In this document: piece by piece, positions 26,382 to 27,013 of the stretch
How the letters are laid out: the number at the start of each line of letters is the position of its first letter
Numbering within the stretch: position 1 is the stretch's first letter
Assembly: GCA_965653565.1 (NCBI GenBank)
Contig: CBFHAI010000064.1
Location: 1 to 27,013 of the forward strand
Length of the DNA stretch: 27,013 nucleotides
DNA from: JALCLA01 sp965653565
GTDB lineage: Bacteria > Pseudomonadota > Gammaproteobacteria > Xanthomonadales > Xanthomonadaceae
Direction of reading: 5' to 3'
Program-made: the position numbers and the translations under genes
Notes under the pieces: model-generated
Told to the model about the DNA's origin: nothing
Database searches by the model: none
The model's input: the letters and a program-made list of their open reading frames with translations, nothing else

Positions 26382-26411
26382 TTGGCGAAAGCCCAAGCGC
26401 TTGCATACACT
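26382..26411 (+). promoter_or_regulatory. Promoter with palindromic spacer for the small secreted protein
   Basis: TTGGCG (26382-26387) and TACACT (26406-26411) are 18 bases apart. The spacer carries the perfect palindrome CAAGCGCTTG (26394-26403), a possible operator. Just downstream GGGG-AAT-CCCC (26412-26422) is another perfect palindrome over the expected start of transcription near 26418. Confidence 0.5.
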
Positions 26412-26448
26412 GGGGAATCCCCCTCGGCACTCATCGGATTTCTCGCTA

Positions 26449-26919
26449 ATGCGCATTTGTCTCGCCGTGCTGTTCGTTATGGCCGCTTTCGCGGTTCAGG
26501 CGCAGTCTTTTTCGTCGCTCGAAGAACGCATGAGCGCTCAGGAGTTTCGTGCCGCGGGTCTGGACAAGCTGACGCCCGAGGAACTGGCAGCCCTCAATGC
26601 CTGGCTGCAGAACCGCACCGCCGGCACCGCTCCTTCCGCTTACGCCCGCCCCGCTGCCGAGGAAGACCGCATCGGTTTCAGGGATACGTACGATGGCACC
26701 GGAGTGGTCAGCCGCATCGCGGGCGAGTTCACAGGTTGGGACGGAAAAACCAAATTCACGCTGGAAAACGGCCAGGTCTGGGAACAGGCCGAGTCCTCCT
26801 CGCTGAAGGGGGTGCGCCTCGACAGCCCCGCCGTCACCATCGAACCGGCCTTCATGGGCAGCTGGCTGCTGAAGGTCGAGGGCTATAACAAGACGGTGCG
26901 GGTGCGGCGTATCAAGTAG
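26449..26919 (+). CDS. Small secreted protein of unknown function
   Basis: A 156-residue exported protein. The signal peptide is MRICLAVLFVMAAFAVQA, cleaved after Ala18. A short helical part follows (about 20-55) with FRAAGLDKLTPEELAALNAWL, a motif I have seen in small periplasmic proteins of Xanthomonadales. The C-terminal domain (about 80-156) is beta-rich and resembles an SH3-like or OB-like barrel: GEFTGWDGKTKFTLENGQVWEQ, then MGSWLLKVEGYNKTVRVRRIK. No catalytic motif is visible. The frame opens at 26401, but ATG 26449 starts a clean signal peptide. It is transcribed away from the DUF11-like gene across a 256-base shared regulatory region. No ribosome binding site is obvious. Confidence 0.8.
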   Translation: MRICLAVLFVMAAFAVQAQSFSSLEERMSAQEFRAAGLDKLTPEELAALNAWLQNRTAGTAPSAYARPAAEEDRIGFRDTYDGTGVVSRIAGEFTGWDGKTKFTLENGQVWEQAESSSLKGVRLDSPAVTIEPAFMGSWLLKVEGYNKTVRVRRIK

Positions 26920-26953
26920 GTTTTCGCCGCGAGCGGCGTGGGTCGCCGGTAAA

Positions 26954-26962
26954 TGGTATAAG
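26954..26962 (+). promoter_or_regulatory. Extended -10 promoter near the right end
   Basis: TGGTATAAG at 26954-26962 is a near-perfect extended -10 (TG, one base, TATAAG). It would start transcription near 26969, just before a strong ribosome binding site. Confidence 0.5.
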
Positions 26963-26979
26963 GGCGAAAAGGAGAAAAA

Positions 26980-27013
26980 TTGTTCCCAAAAACCGCGACC
27001 ACCAAAACCAAAG
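26980..27013 (+). CDS. Possible start of a gene cut off by the window end
   Basis: AAGGAG at 26968-26974 lies about five bases before TTG 26980, from which a frame runs open to the last base (M-FPKTATTKTK). Only eleven codons are visible, so the product cannot be named. The Lys/Thr-rich start is notable. The extended -10 just upstream supports a real gene. Confidence 0.35.
   Translation, partial: MFPKTATTKTK

Overview
The window is chromosomal DNA from a high-GC Gram-negative bacterium. The PTS genes beside mgtE, the repeat element at the left edge, the lipoprotein and outer-surface protein types, and the closely spaced genes with ATGA overlaps all fit Xanthomonadales (Lysobacterales), perhaps Rhodanobacteraceae. 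That placement is inference from gene content. No rRNA, tRNA, CRISPR array, transposase or phage gene was found.

Left region (1-489): no convincing gene. It holds a dispersed-repeat-like element, a long imperfect inverted repeat and a likely promoter that fires almost at the first start codon. From 490 to 8367 runs a tightly packed plus-strand block. It contains a mannose-type PTS EIIA, HPr and EI (a regulatory phosphorelay without sugar permease genes here), then two SAM methyltransferases and an OafA-like acyltransferase, then the magnesium channel MgtE and a two-helix potassium channel. The three glycan-modification-type genes sit between EI and mgtE, which I remember as adjacent in related genomes.

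Middle region: a HicA-HicB toxin-antitoxin pair (8580-9361) has a perfect palindrome at its promoter, and its HicB has a basic Pro/Ala/Lys tail. It converges on a minus-strand operon read from 15033 down to 9365: mrcB (PBP1B), a TPR-like lipoprotein that looks like an LpoP-type PBP1B activator, the iron-sulfur helicase YoaA, and tsaB for tRNA t6A synthesis. Ten bases separate mrcB from a divergent 4.3 kb gene for a three-module glycosyltransferase (GT4, coiled coil, GT2, GT4).

Right region, minus strand: a secreted DUF11/cadherin-like protein (26192-24231) ends in a clear intrinsic terminator. Then come RelA, the ribosome-associated (p)ppGpp synthetase, and a transmembrane Ser/Thr kinase whose periplasmic half is built of four related helical repeats. 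A divergent small secreted protein (26449-26919) follows on the plus strand, and a further gene may begin at 26980 and run off the window.

Themes are nutrient and stress signalling (PTS, RelA, kinase, HicAB), the cell envelope (PBP1B and its lipoprotein, glycosyltransferase, acyl- and methyltransferases, surface protein) and cation transport (MgtE, potassium channel). Several gene starts were set by promoters or terminators rather than by the longest open frame; these are noted per gene.
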